Below, in pieces: positions 1 to 12,615 of a stretch of DNA of 45,556 nucleotides. This DNA is from Branchiostoma floridae (taxonomy: Eukaryota; Chordata; Leptocardii; Amphioxiformes; Branchiostomatidae). The stretch is from contig NC_049992.1 of NCBI RefSeq assembly GCF_000003815.2, positions 3,100,663 to 3,146,218 of the forward strand, written 5' to 3'. Below the pieces are notes generated by a model. The model did no database searches. It was not told the origin of the DNA and saw nothing but the letters and a program-made list of their open reading frames with translations. Positions within the stretch are counted from its first letter, which is position 1, and every line of letters begins with the position of its first letter. The translations under genes were made by a program, and so were the position numbers.

Positions 1-736
1 AGCAAAAACCATTGTGCGCAGGATGGGCCTAAAACATTGCTTCAGTCTCCTAGATTTGGTAACAAAGTCAGAACATCTTATAGGGAAAGGACATGCAATA
101 TGACATCAAATGAGACAAAACATGTAATACAATGTCATGTAAGAAACAGAAAAGTCACCAGCCCACCCACACTGCAAAGACTTAGTTCTTCACAATGTAT
201 TAAGCTTTTTCTCACGGTTAACAACTCCAGAAACAAAAAAGATTCCTGCGCAAACAATACTGTCCCATCTGTTTGTTTAACTGTAAACACTTTCCCACAG
301 AGTACACCTGTTACAGCACAGTGGATCCATGGAAAGGCAAACAGTGGGGAGTTTCACATTGTTGGCAAACTTCATGATGAGTGTATTATTAAGTGCTATG
401 AAAATAGAATCTTTTTGGACAGGAAAACTTAATGATAACATAATCCATTTTATAGAAATCCCAGAACCTGTCCCAGTTTTTAATGGTAAAAGGCTTTTTT
501 TTTTTCATCTCAAAAAAAAGGACCAATGGCTGATAAGGTCCAATAATGTTTAATTTCTTAGATCATAAATTGATATTAGATCATATATCAGGAAATGACA
601 TTTGTGATAATCATTGGATTTAAATAAACTATCATTCAAAGACAAAAATCCCCCATTTTTCTCTGAAGATCTAATACAATGTATGAGGTGCAAAGGTGAA
701 AGGCTGAAGGTTAAAGGTGACTGCTGGTTGGCTGAC
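1..736. other. Non-coding, presumed intron of the coiled-coil gene
   Basis: AT-rich sequence with only short, low-complexity open frames; no splice-bounded heptad sequence is seen on the minus strand. The next exon of the coiled-coil gene must be left of the window. Confidence 0.5.
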
Positions 737-3700
737 CTTGTCTCCCTGGTCATGTGACCTCTGTTGAATCTGCAGCAGTTCTCTCTCCCGATTGGCTGCC
801 TCCAGAGCCAGCTGGGCGTCTCGGGTTTCCTTCTTCTGTTTCTCCACTTTACTCTGCATCTCCTGCAGGAGCAGAATGAACGAGATATTAGGACTGGTAG
901 TTTGGCTGCAGTGCCACAACAAGCTGCTAGGGGGCCCAAATCTAATCATTTTAAGGTCTCATCAAGACCTAACCATATCAATATCAAGACAATCCTTCCA
1001 GCTCTTGGCAGGCACATGGCAGGCAATAATGACAAGGGCACAGCAATGAAAGAAATATTTCATGACTGAGAAAACATGGTCTCTACCATTTTCTCCTGCT
1101 GAAACTGTGACCTGAGGTCGTCCAGGTCTCTCTGCAGCTGCTGTCTGTGTTTGGACTCCTCGTAAATCTTCTCCTGTAGTAATGTCTTCTCTGTCTCTAA
1201 GGAGTTCACCTGCGAGGAACAATTAGATCACAACTTAAAACTTTAGAAACATATTGAACGATATGACTGATAATGTTTATTTCTTTTAACACTGTTTCAG
1301 AATCTGTAACCCTGGAACTGATCTTATGTATATATAGTAATATATATTTTAGAACTTCTTTCCTTCCTTGCCTCTTCTGCATTCCCCTTCCTTTTTTCCT
1401 CCCTTCACTCCTTTCTTCACAAATTCATTCTTTCCTCTCTTCCTCCCTCCCTCCCTTCCTCCCTCCCTCCCTTCCTCCCTCACCTCCTCCTGCAGACTGT
1501 GCAGCCTCTCCAGCTGCCCCTGTGTTTCCGACACCTGTGCACTCATCTCTGGGCTGCGTGTGCGCTCCCTCTGCAGATCACCCCGAGTGTCCTGTAGCTC
1601 ATCTCACAACTCACTCATTCACTAACCCACTCTCTCCCTCCCTCCCTCTCACCTCCTCCTGTAGACTGTGCAGCCTCTCCAGCTGATGTTGTGTTTCTGA
1701 CACCTGGGCGCTCATCTCCCGGCTGCGTGTGCGCTCCCTCTGCAGGTCCCTGAGCACTCATCTCACAACTCATTCATTCATTCACTCTCTCTCTCCCTTC
1801 CTCCCCCCCTCCCTCACCTCCTCCTGCAGACTGTGTAGCCTCTCCAGCTGCCCCTGTGTTTCTGACACCTGAGCACTCATCTCACAACTCATTCATCCCT
1901 TCTCTCTCTTCATCCCTCCTCCTTTCCTCATTCAATCACTCCTTCCCTCACCTCCTCCTGAAGACTGTGTAACCTCTCCAGCTGCACCTGTGTTTCTGAC
2001 ACCTGAGCGCTCATCTCCCGACTGCGTGTGCGCTCCCTCTGTCACTCCTTCATTTCCTTTGTCACTCACTCACTCACCCACTTCCTCCCTCTCACCTCCT
2101 CCTGTAGACTGTGTAGTCTCTCCAGCTGATGTTGTGTTTCCGACACCTGAGCGCTCATCTCACGGCTGCGTGTTCTCTCCCTCTGCAGGTCCCTGAGCAC
2201 TCATCTCAAAACTCATTCATTCACTCTCTCACTCCCTCCCTCCATCGCTCACCTCCTCCTGCAGACTGTGCAGTCTCTCCAGCTGATGCTGTTTCCAACA
2301 CCTGTGCACTCATCTCACAGCACATTCATTCCTTCTCTCTCTCCATCCCTCCTCCCTTCCTCACTCATTCACTCACTCCCTCCCTCCCTCCCTCCCTCAC
2401 CTCCTCCTGCAGACTGTGCAGCCTCTCCAGCTGATGTTGTGTTTCTGACACCTGGGCGCTCATCTCTGGGCTGCGTGTGCGCTCCCTCTGTCACTCATGC
2501 ATTTCCTCTGTCACTCACTCACTCACCCACTTCCTCCCTCTCACCTCCTCCTGTAGACTGTGTAGCCTCTCCAGCTGCACCTGTGTTTCTGACACCTGAG
2601 CGCTCATCTCACGGCTGCGTGTGCGCTCCCTCTGCAGGTCAACCCGGGTGTCCTGTACCTCATCTCACCACTCATTCACTCACTCTCTCTCACTCCCTCC
2701 CTCTCACCTCCTCCTGTAGACTGTGCAGTCTCTCCAGCTGATGTTGTGTTTCCGACACCTGAGCGCTCATCTCCCGGCTGCGTGTGCGCTCCCTCTGCAG
2801 GTCACCCCTTGAGTCCTGTAGTTGTCGCTGGAGCTGCTCATTCTCACTCTGCAGCTCAGAGATCTGGATGTTCAGCCTAGGGGCGGTGGGTGGTTGATAC
2901 ATTACCAAAGATATCAAAACTGGAAGTTACACTGCAGTACCGTAAAATGACCTTAGGGGGCCCCAAAAACTACTCATTCCAGGTCTCATCAAGACCAACC
3001 CACATGACAGAAATCAATATAATCCATCCAGGCATTCTGGAGTTACAAAATGTAAATTTATGCAGGTCAACTACACACATCTAATACACAACTTACAAAC
3101 TGCTGTTACATGTATAAATTCTGCATTCCAGATTTTGATTTGAATGCAAATGTTAAGAAAAGTGTAGGTCTGACTTCTTTTGATGTACAATGTATAGGGC
3201 CTTTCCGATAGCCCTTAGTCTACTCACACAGGCCAAGGCACTACAGCAGGGGGCTAGTACACTCAGTCTGATAGTGGTGTATGTTCAACCCCATTCTTCT
3301 TTCCATAAGTACTCAGTGCTATTATAGCATCATTGTATCATGTTTCAAATCTTTGGTATGGATGGTCTTTGAACCCTTGACCCTCTAAACCACAAGGCAA
3401 ACACTTTTACCCCCCCCCTCCCCAAACTATCACACTGGTTGGAAACTGTGATCAGTGTCTTCAAAAACAATTCTTAACACAATAGTAAGACCAACCTTCT
3501 TTGTGCACCTTCCCCTGATGATGCTAAACTCTCCTGTGGGAAAAAGGGAACTTTGTGTTTACATATTTACTGACAACAACATCTGTCATCCTGAGAGATA
3601 GTTCTGTGCCATGTTAGAATTAGAATCTTTGTGGACAGAACAAAATCATCAACATTGAATTTTCACAAAGTCACCCACCATTGCACAGTAATATACAAGA

Positions 3701-6700
3701 GGCAAAATATTAAGCAGAATAGTCAAATGTAAGTTCATCTGCAGAGCTCGAAATTCATTTTTGGGATTAGGTGCACTGGTGCACCCAGCTTAAAAAATTG
3801 GGTGCACCAAAGAATTTTTGGGTGCACCAATTAAATTTAAGTAATAACCTAATAATAAAACTTAGTTACAAGCTATCAAATTCTTAAACAAGTACCATGA
3901 CAGACATTTTTTATTATCTTTCTAACACTTAGATGTCAAGAATATGTTGTATACTAGTATACTTTAATATCTTTACATACATAAACCTAAGAAAATATTT
4001 GGGTGCACCCTGTGCACCCACTGAAAAAAATTGGGTGCACAGCTCCAATTTTGGGTGCACCTGGGTGCACATGCACCCAGTATTTCGAGCCCTGATCTGT
4101 GACGGTAATCAACATTATGACGATTCATTTTTACACATCACTTTACACTTTACAAAATTCAACTTGAAAAGAATCAGAGGATTGATTAAAAGCTTGATTT
4201 CAAGTGTAGAATTGTATCATAAGGCAGAATAGATTGATTTCCAGTTCGTGGAAATTACGTGTCAGATGAGATTAAACACAAGCAAATGGCTTACACACGA
4301 GAAATATACTTTTGATGAGAAAAATGTGTACCATATTTTGCTTACCCGTGACCATTACCTTGCAAACAAAACTTTATTGATTTAGCAAAAGGCTTCCACT
4401 TAAGTAAGGGTTTAAAAGACCCAAAATATCTTTACTTTGTGATTACCTTTTGTGTAATGGCTTGTCTTTCTCTGTCTTTCACTGCTTCCAGGTCCTTCTT
4501 AGCAAACTCTAGTCTCATCTCCAAGGATCGTTTCTCGTCCTCTAACGTCCGGCAGGATGCCTGTTATGAATAGAAGGAGGTTTGACAGAAAATTGGAGAA
4601 AATATCTACTAGTACAGGTAGGTATCGAGTACCAATTGTGTTCTGATGAAAGAATAATCTTTATGGGGCCTGAAATTCTCATCATGATTTTTTGGCTTAT
4701 ACTGTAACAGTTATAGATGTATGTAAGTCTGGAATAAGCGAGTAACAGAGGTTAGATTTTCTGTGATTTAACCATGGCTTGTCACTAATATGGTTGAAAC
4801 TCCTCAGTTGTTAACATACAATTATATGTCCATTGTAAGTGATTGTAAGTAGGATTTTTCTATATTGTTATAATAATCATTTATGAAAATAAATGTATAA
4901 TTATCATCATTCATAACTGTTACAACAGTTTGGGATACTTTTTATTTCTTTTCTAAAGATGCTGATAATTTTTCTGCTAATTCAAAATTGAAAACCATAC
5001 CTGCGAATCGCTGAGTTCTCTCTTGCTCTTGTCCAGTTGCTGCCTAAGGTTCTGTGTGCTCTCGTCTAGCGATGACACCTGCCTGTCGAGTCTGTTCCTG
5101 TCTTCTCTCTGTTCTAACTGTAGTCTGGATACCTACGAGTAGAACCGGGAGGTTAACCTATACTAATAAGGGTATTATGCATGTATTACATGTTACTAAC
5201 TATAGTCTCATTCCAGGACACTTATGAGGGGGGGGGGGGAACTGGGAGGTTAACCCTTACACTGCTGAGGGTGTTCCAACTGTAGTCTGGACACCTATGG
5301 GAGAGAACTGGGATAAATACTGCCTGCTACAGGTAGGCGCTTCATAATTTGAATAAAAGTGGAAAAATGGAAGTTTCTTCTAAAGATCTTTGGACTTCCT
5401 AATTCAATCTTCTACAAATTTAGAAAAATGAAATATAGAGTTTATATCAATTTTACAAAGAGCCAAACCTCCTTCTGCAGTGCATCCCTCTCCTGCTCCA
5501 CCCTGTAGAACCTGGCCTGCAGCTGGTCCAGGTCCTGCTGTAGATCCTCCCGTGCAGTTTCCAGCTCCGCTGTGAGTTTAGCTGCAGGGAAACAAGTTTG
5601 GTAAACTTTATTAAAGATTCAAATATTGTAAAATATATATGTATCGAATGCAGATTGAAATGTTTGCAGTTGTTGCAGTGACCACTTCATTGCAAACTCA
5701 TTACACAAACACGAAAAATCTTGTTCTGTCTTCCATCCCCTTTTCCAAGCACTATATGTACATTTTTATGTACAATACAATTATTATACATGGTACAGCA
5801 TTATTGCATTAGCCTGTCACAATTAAGATGCATAATATAGTAATGAAGCAAAGCACATTCAAATTGAACACACACCTGATCTTTGAGCATCTATCAAGAA
5901 GTGCTACGTTACAATCCAAAGGGCAGATATAGTTAGATCAGTAGCAAATTTATTGGTAACACCATGCCACCAGCACTGCCAAAAGTGACTGTTTTTTTTC
6001 TGTCTGTACACAGCAACAGGTTTTTATCTAGCTAGTAATACATTACATATAATATAGGGGGTTCCCGACTGACTGTTTGCGACGGAGTCAGTGTACAGGA
6101 TTGCTAACAGTAACCACAAATTCAAAACTGCCACATACTGCAGATGAAGATTATTATGATAGTATCATTCAAATACTTATTAACCTGACTGTGTATTGAC
6201 ACAACAAAAGTACAGTGACTTTCATATACATACTACTAAGATGTACACATTGCTGCAGGGGATCGCTATCAGGAAAACTAGACAGTCTGGTTTAACACAT
6301 TGTTTCACTGTGTAATGCAGCGCAAGTGACCTATTTTCACTCTTTTGGACATAAATCAAGAACAGTCAGCTTCAACATTGCCAAAAAGGGGGGTTCTCCA
6401 AAATGAATGATCTTTACATTTTAAGTTTGATAATTCATGTACATATATTATGCATTACTTTGAAAATTGTCCTACTGTCTTCCAATGTGACCTGCAAACA
6501 CAACTGAAATGATGTTTTTAAAGTACACTCATATAGACAGGAAGTTAAGAACACCCTACACGGAAAAGTTGGTATGATCCAAGCTGTTCGGCAGATTTTG
6601 TCTAGTACACACACCTGTTCCTTCAGGTGGACAAAAAGAACATCTTTAGTTAAGGTTCTAAAATTCTTCAACAGCTAAAGCTACCAGCAGCACTTGGGGT

Positions 6701-9700
6701 AAGTACACCTAGCGAAGGGGTCAGAAGAATACTATCAAAAAGTTCCTACTAGTAGCTACAAATAGTACAATTATATAGTTTTGAGGCAAGTCATTGTAGA
6801 CATTACTGGAAAGTACTCTAAGACTTACAATGTATAAGAATAACGCCTTGATATGCTTTAAGCACAGTATGATAGTCTAATTTAGATAATTGACTGTGAT
6901 GACAAACAATTGTAGAAACTGCCCAAAAGTTTACCAATGCTGACGAGCTTCCCTTCTTGTACAGATCTAATTTTTGCTAAAAAAAGTAGGTCAAATAATA
7001 TGATTACATCCCAACTGTTGCCATTCATGTCTTAGTCATTTTCACCACCGTCTATTTAGTCTGGAAGTATCTACATAATCATGGCATGTATGATTGGTAG
7101 AAAATCTTTAAAAAAAATATAAAGAAATCTATACATACATGTAGCTACACTAGTCCTGAGGCAAATGCTCTTCCACATGTATTATGATACTTTCATTCTA
7201 TGGAATCCGTGATATAATCCACACAATATGCCGCCAATTTAAATAACTTAGCAACTTTGACAATTATTGTCGTTCATAGACAAAAATGCACTGAAAGTGA
7301 AAGTTTAATTACCAAAACAGACAACGTTGCTTCTGAGTTCTGTTTTATTTTTTTTTATGTTACTTCCTGTTCACTGAAAAGTAGGTCAAACAACATGATA
7401 TTTATCCCATTTAACTGTTACTGTTTACCTCCTGATCATTTTCACTGCACTTTTACTAAAAGTTTTAGCCACTAACTTACTGAATTTGTTTCTCAGGCCA
7501 CATCATTTTATTTTGCTAATTCTCGGATTTAAACAAAATACGCTGAACTTACTGTATCAACGAAAATAAATAGATAAGATTGAAGACCTTGTCCTGAGGG
7601 GAAAGTCTCTAGACCTTCTTCTTGTTGTCACACAGTTTCAGGGACAGAATATGCTAGTTGGGTTCATGTTTTCCGGCCAGCTAATGTAAATAGAGCCACG
7701 AGCCTCAATGAGCAAACTAAGGCACTACATCACTGGCACATGATGTACATTGTACATTAATTGTAGATATTTTATTTTCATTTTAAGCTATACATAATCA
7801 TGCAAATTAGATGCTTCCAATGTTACCAAGGGTTAGCAACTGTTAAGCTAAGGTCACAACCTACAGTACGTGTAACTGCCTGCTGTCTACGTGTAAAAAT
7901 GTAGGCAAATTTTTGGATCCGTAACTTGGTGTAAATGGTAAGTACCGCCTCCGTACAGACAGGCCATAGTACTTTAAGTGCATGCAGAACAACCCCCGTA
8001 CGAGCCATTACGGCAACCCGTGTACCCTGATCAGACTGTACAGTGAGTAAGGAAACTGTACGTAAGCAGCTGCTGCATGTAAGTACAGCCTGCATATGGT
8101 AATGCAGCAATTGCACAGAGATCGCACATTGTAAGCATGTGCAAAGTCACTTGCGCAATGAACGATGCACGCAACTGCTCACGGCTAGGCATGGTGTTCA
8201 GACCAACCTTGCACAACCATGCAAGTGACATGCATCAACATACTCCCTCCCTGCTCTTGCCAGTCCTTGCGCAACTTGCCAAGTTTTCAGAAAAACATGG
8301 TGTACGTGACCTCCAAAAAACATAGGGACAAAAAACACATCAGGTTTTGACCTTACATTTAGGGGTCAGTGAGTTCTTGTTGTAAAATTATGTGTCTTAT
8401 TTGAATTTCCCTTACATAGGCAACAATGTCGATCAGGGCAAAGAGGCTGCTGGTTCTTCTGCTGATCATCCTGAAGGAAGCTGGACCGACCGCAGCCTGC
8501 AGCAGCAGCTGTTCATCAGACTGTGACTGCAGCAGCAGAGGCCTCACCAGTGTTCCTCAGGACCTGCCTACAACCATCACTCGACTGGTCTTGCATCTAA
8601 ATGCCATCACAGCCTTGAGTCGGTCTGACTTCTCAAGGTATAGGAACTTGGGAAGATTAGATGCTAGTTCTAATCAGATCTCCATTATCAATAACGGAAC
8701 ATTTCATGACTTGACCAGCTTAACTTACTTGTACCTTAGCAACAACCAGTTAACCAATCTTACTGCTGATATGTTTGAGGGGCTTAGAAACCTGCAGGTC
8801 TTGTGGCTTCACCATAACCAGTTGAAAAGTCTGCCAGCTGACATATTTGAAGGACTTGGCAGCCTGCGGAACTTGTTTCTTTCCCATAATCAATTAAGCA
8901 GTCTGCCAGATGGCATCTTTGAGGGGCTGGGTAGTCTGGGGGACTTGCGTCTTGACCAGAATCAGTTGTCCAATCTGTCAGCTAGCATATTTGAGGGACT
9001 TGGTAGACTAGGGGGCGTGTTTCTTTCCGACAATCAATTGTCTAGTTTGCCAGCTACCATATTTAAGGGACTTGATAGCCTGCAGGACCTACGTCTTGAC
9101 CGGAATCAGTTGAGAAATCTGCCCCCTGGCATATTTGAGGGACTGGGTAGCCTGCGAGTCTTGATACTAAACCAGAATCGGTTGTCCAACATACCAGCTG
9201 ATATGTTTGAGGGACTTGGAAATTTGCAGGAATTGTATCTTGCAACAAATCAATTGTCCAGTCTGCCGGCTAACTTGTTTCAAGGACTTGGTAGCTTGCA
9301 GAGGTTGTGGCTTCAACAAAACCAGTTGACTGCCCTACCTGCTGGCATATTTGAGGGATTCAGCAACCTGCAGTACTTGTATCTTCACGAGAATCAGTTT
9401 TCCATCCTGCCAACTGATACATTTTTGGGACTTGATAGCCTGCTGCTCTTGTATCTTGGCCGCAATCAGTTGTCAAGTCTACAACCTGACATGTTTGAGG
9501 GACTTGACAACCTGCAGCAGTTGTATCTTTACCAGAATCAGCTGACCGTCCTGCCAGCAGGCATATTTGAAGGACTTAACAGCCTGCACTACTTGTGGCT
9601 TGATCAGAATCAATTGCCTAGTCTACCAGCTGGCATATTTGAGGGGCTTGGTAGCCTGCAGTACTTGTATCTTTCCAACAACCCCTGGCAGTGTGACTGC

Positions 9701-10548
9701 AGAATGGCTCCTTTTAAGCGAATGATGATGAATGGATCATACCCACTGGCAAACATTCGATGTGCTGGGCCTGCTCACCTGGCAGGAAAAGACTTACGAC
9801 AAGACGTGAGTCTTGCTGACATGATCTGTGAAAGGACAACAGTTGGCTACACTTCAAGAAGCACCTCGACTCCTGTTGCTGAGACAGAAGCACTACCGAC
9901 AACTCAGCCCCAAATGACAAAAACCAATGGTGGCACCACGCCTGGTAAGCTCCCTCTGTTTTTCTCACTGCTTTTATTGATGGTGGTAGGGGAGAGTGAT
10001 ATAAGTATTTGGAAATATCGTCATCTAAGTGATACTGTAACTTAAAGGCAAATGGGAAAGATGAAGAGAGAGAACCTTCCCCTGTACTGTTGACATATCC
10101 TGTATGTATGTCATCAAGTGAGATGTCTGGCATAAAAGGGCATAAAGGCTATGAAAAGTTTATCTGCTGTCCATGATATACTGGCAGTGTTTTTTAGATC
10201 TTTGCCCTCGGTGATCTTTCATCATCATCATCATCACTGCAGAAATAAGCTGATACCAATGAAGGCTATATGACAGCTGCCTTCTTTTTCTATCCTTCCC
10301 AGGTGTACTTTAACTTTTCCAAGTCCCACATGACAGTTTTTTCCAGGTTATTTACTGAACTCCCCTTATTCTTTTCTCTTGTCAGGTCTTTAGATATACA
10401 TCGACCCAAACATTACCTCACAGAGTAACCACTGACTGACAGAAACCGTCAGACACAGAAACTGCTGACGACTGACCACCCAGACAAAATGAGCAAAACT
10501 TAAGATATACTGCCCCATATTCACAAGTAAACAAAATTGACAGAGAGG

Positions 10549-10583
<35 letters not shown>

Positions 10584-12576
10584 AAGAGCCAGTCTTAACA
10601 CAGAGACGTTTCAAAATGTTGTGAAATCAGAGCCACTTCCCTTCCAGTAACATGGTGTCAGATGTGGGATAGTTGGGGGATAATCAGGGACCTCTTCATC
10701 TCTTTCCTTGCCCTTCCAGCTGCACAGTGCCCACCACTGGAGCCTCCAGCCAACGGTGACCTCAGTCCCAGCGGCCCGGGTTTCCCCCAGGACAAGGTGA
10801 CCTTCGTCTGTTCCGAGGGGTACATCCTGGTCGGCCACGCCTCCCTCATCTGCCAGGCTGATGGCACCTGGACCAGCAGCCCTCCTACTTGTAACCGTAG
10901 GAACAACTTTTTTGTATCCCTTTACTATTCATAATTCAAGCATCAGAACTTAAATATAAGTTTTGTCTCCAATCATTGTCTTCTCATTAAGAGGGAAGGA
11001 ACAGCTTTCATTGTTTTGTTTTTTCCACCTACCGAGTAGTACCTATCTAGTCCAGTGAGATATCCCTTTGAGTTTTTTACAATTCTTTTATGTATGTAAG
11101 TTTCAGTAAGTTCCTACAAGGTTTCTCCTTTAAAAAGAAGTTGTGCCCCTTTATTTTGTCAGGCTGTGCTGATCAGTACAACTTCCCAGCAGACAAGTTT
11201 GACATCTTCGACAACCGCTGCTACTGGTTTTCACCGAAGAGTAACAAGTTGAAGTACAGAAAGGCTGGCCAGTTCTGTAACCACCATGGAGGGAGACTGG
11301 TGACCATCAAGAGCACCGAGGAACAAATGTTCATCAATCGCTACATCAGCACTTTTACTTTCAGTTCCGAGTGGTACAGGTACATACATACACCATCATT
11401 TTTTTAAAATTTCTTTGCAATTATGAAAAAAGTATGGGAATTGAACACAGACCATTACTGTAAGTAACTGCACATGTAGTGGTCCTGTATGACCCAAGGG
11501 CTAGAGAAACAGAGATGGGCACAGTGCCTTTACATGAAAATGGGGAAGAGACACGCAGGAGATATCTCCTCTTCTGCTGGGTGTTTTTCCTGTGTCTCCC
11601 ATGATTGTCAACTTTTGAACTGAGGTTTAGAAGGGATTATTACAGATCATGCATGAATATTTCTTCTTCTTCTTTCGGTTAGGCTGCCAACCTCATCTTT
11701 TTGAGGATTCTGCAGCCGTGGCAACATGGAGAGGTTCACTGCGCAGACTGAGGGGGGATTATATTTTGGATTTAAACATAGACAAGGATGGCGATAGCGC
11801 CACCTCCGCTGGGAGGCCGTTCCAGTCTCTAATTGTACGTGGGAAGAAGGCATTTTGCCTATATTGGGTTCTACTAGTCAGTACTTTGTATGCTGCCGGA
11901 TGTGTCGATCTCGAACTTCTAGCTTGTGGAGCGGGACTCGTTTTGCAGTTAATAGCCAGATCCCCTGAGTGGTATTTATAAAAAGTGACCAATCTGGCCC
12001 TCCGTCGTCTCTCCTGGAGTGTTGGCCACTCAAGGTCGTGAAGCATTTCGCTGACACTGGAGGACCGTCGATACCTGTTTGACACCCACCGGGCAGCCCT
12101 ACGCTGGACCGCTTCGAGCTTCGCTATATCCTTTGCTGTATAGGGGTCCCAAACGGGACTAGCAAATTCTAGTAATGGTCGGACTAATGTATCTCATCTG
12201 AGTACTTCAATACTACTTAAGTATTTCATCTGAAAGTTCCTCACAATAACCCACAGACCATTTTCATCCTATGTCTTAGAAACTTTTGGATTGGTCTGGA
12301 CGATAGATCCGAGGAAAGGACTCTCAGATGGAGCGATGGAACAACTCTGGTTAGCGGCGACTACAGCAACTGGAAATTTCCACCCAAAGGCCACAAGAAA
12401 CGTGACTGTGTGGCGATACATCGACACAAGTGGGTTTTGGTTGGCTGCAAATGGAGGAAGTTGTTATTCATCTGTGAGATGGGCAAGTATTTTCTTATGC
12501 ACAAAATGTAATTAAGATGTAACTTAAAGGCACAAGGATATCCTTAAAAGCATTGCCCAAACAATGACTTGTGCAG

Positions 12577-12615
<39 letters not shown>

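Noticed and set aside
37-553. Two plus-strand open frames near the left edge
   Set aside because: No domain, low-complexity composition, no splice or homology support; the region behaves like an intron.
1273-2741. Several plus-strand Ser/Pro-rich open frames
   Set aside because: They are antisense readings of the CT-rich exon-edge array on the minus strand.
7823-8325. Short frames before gene A
   Set aside because: They lie inside the TIR element, are not conserved at gene B, and have no recognisable domain.
8700-9690. Regular 72-bp repeats resembling a CRISPR or satellite array
   Set aside because: The units are codon-phased leucine-rich repeats within one open exon.
11759-12085. Minus-strand frame as a separate gene
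   Set aside because: It is the C-terminal piece of a LINE reverse transcriptase with a GAAGAA tail.
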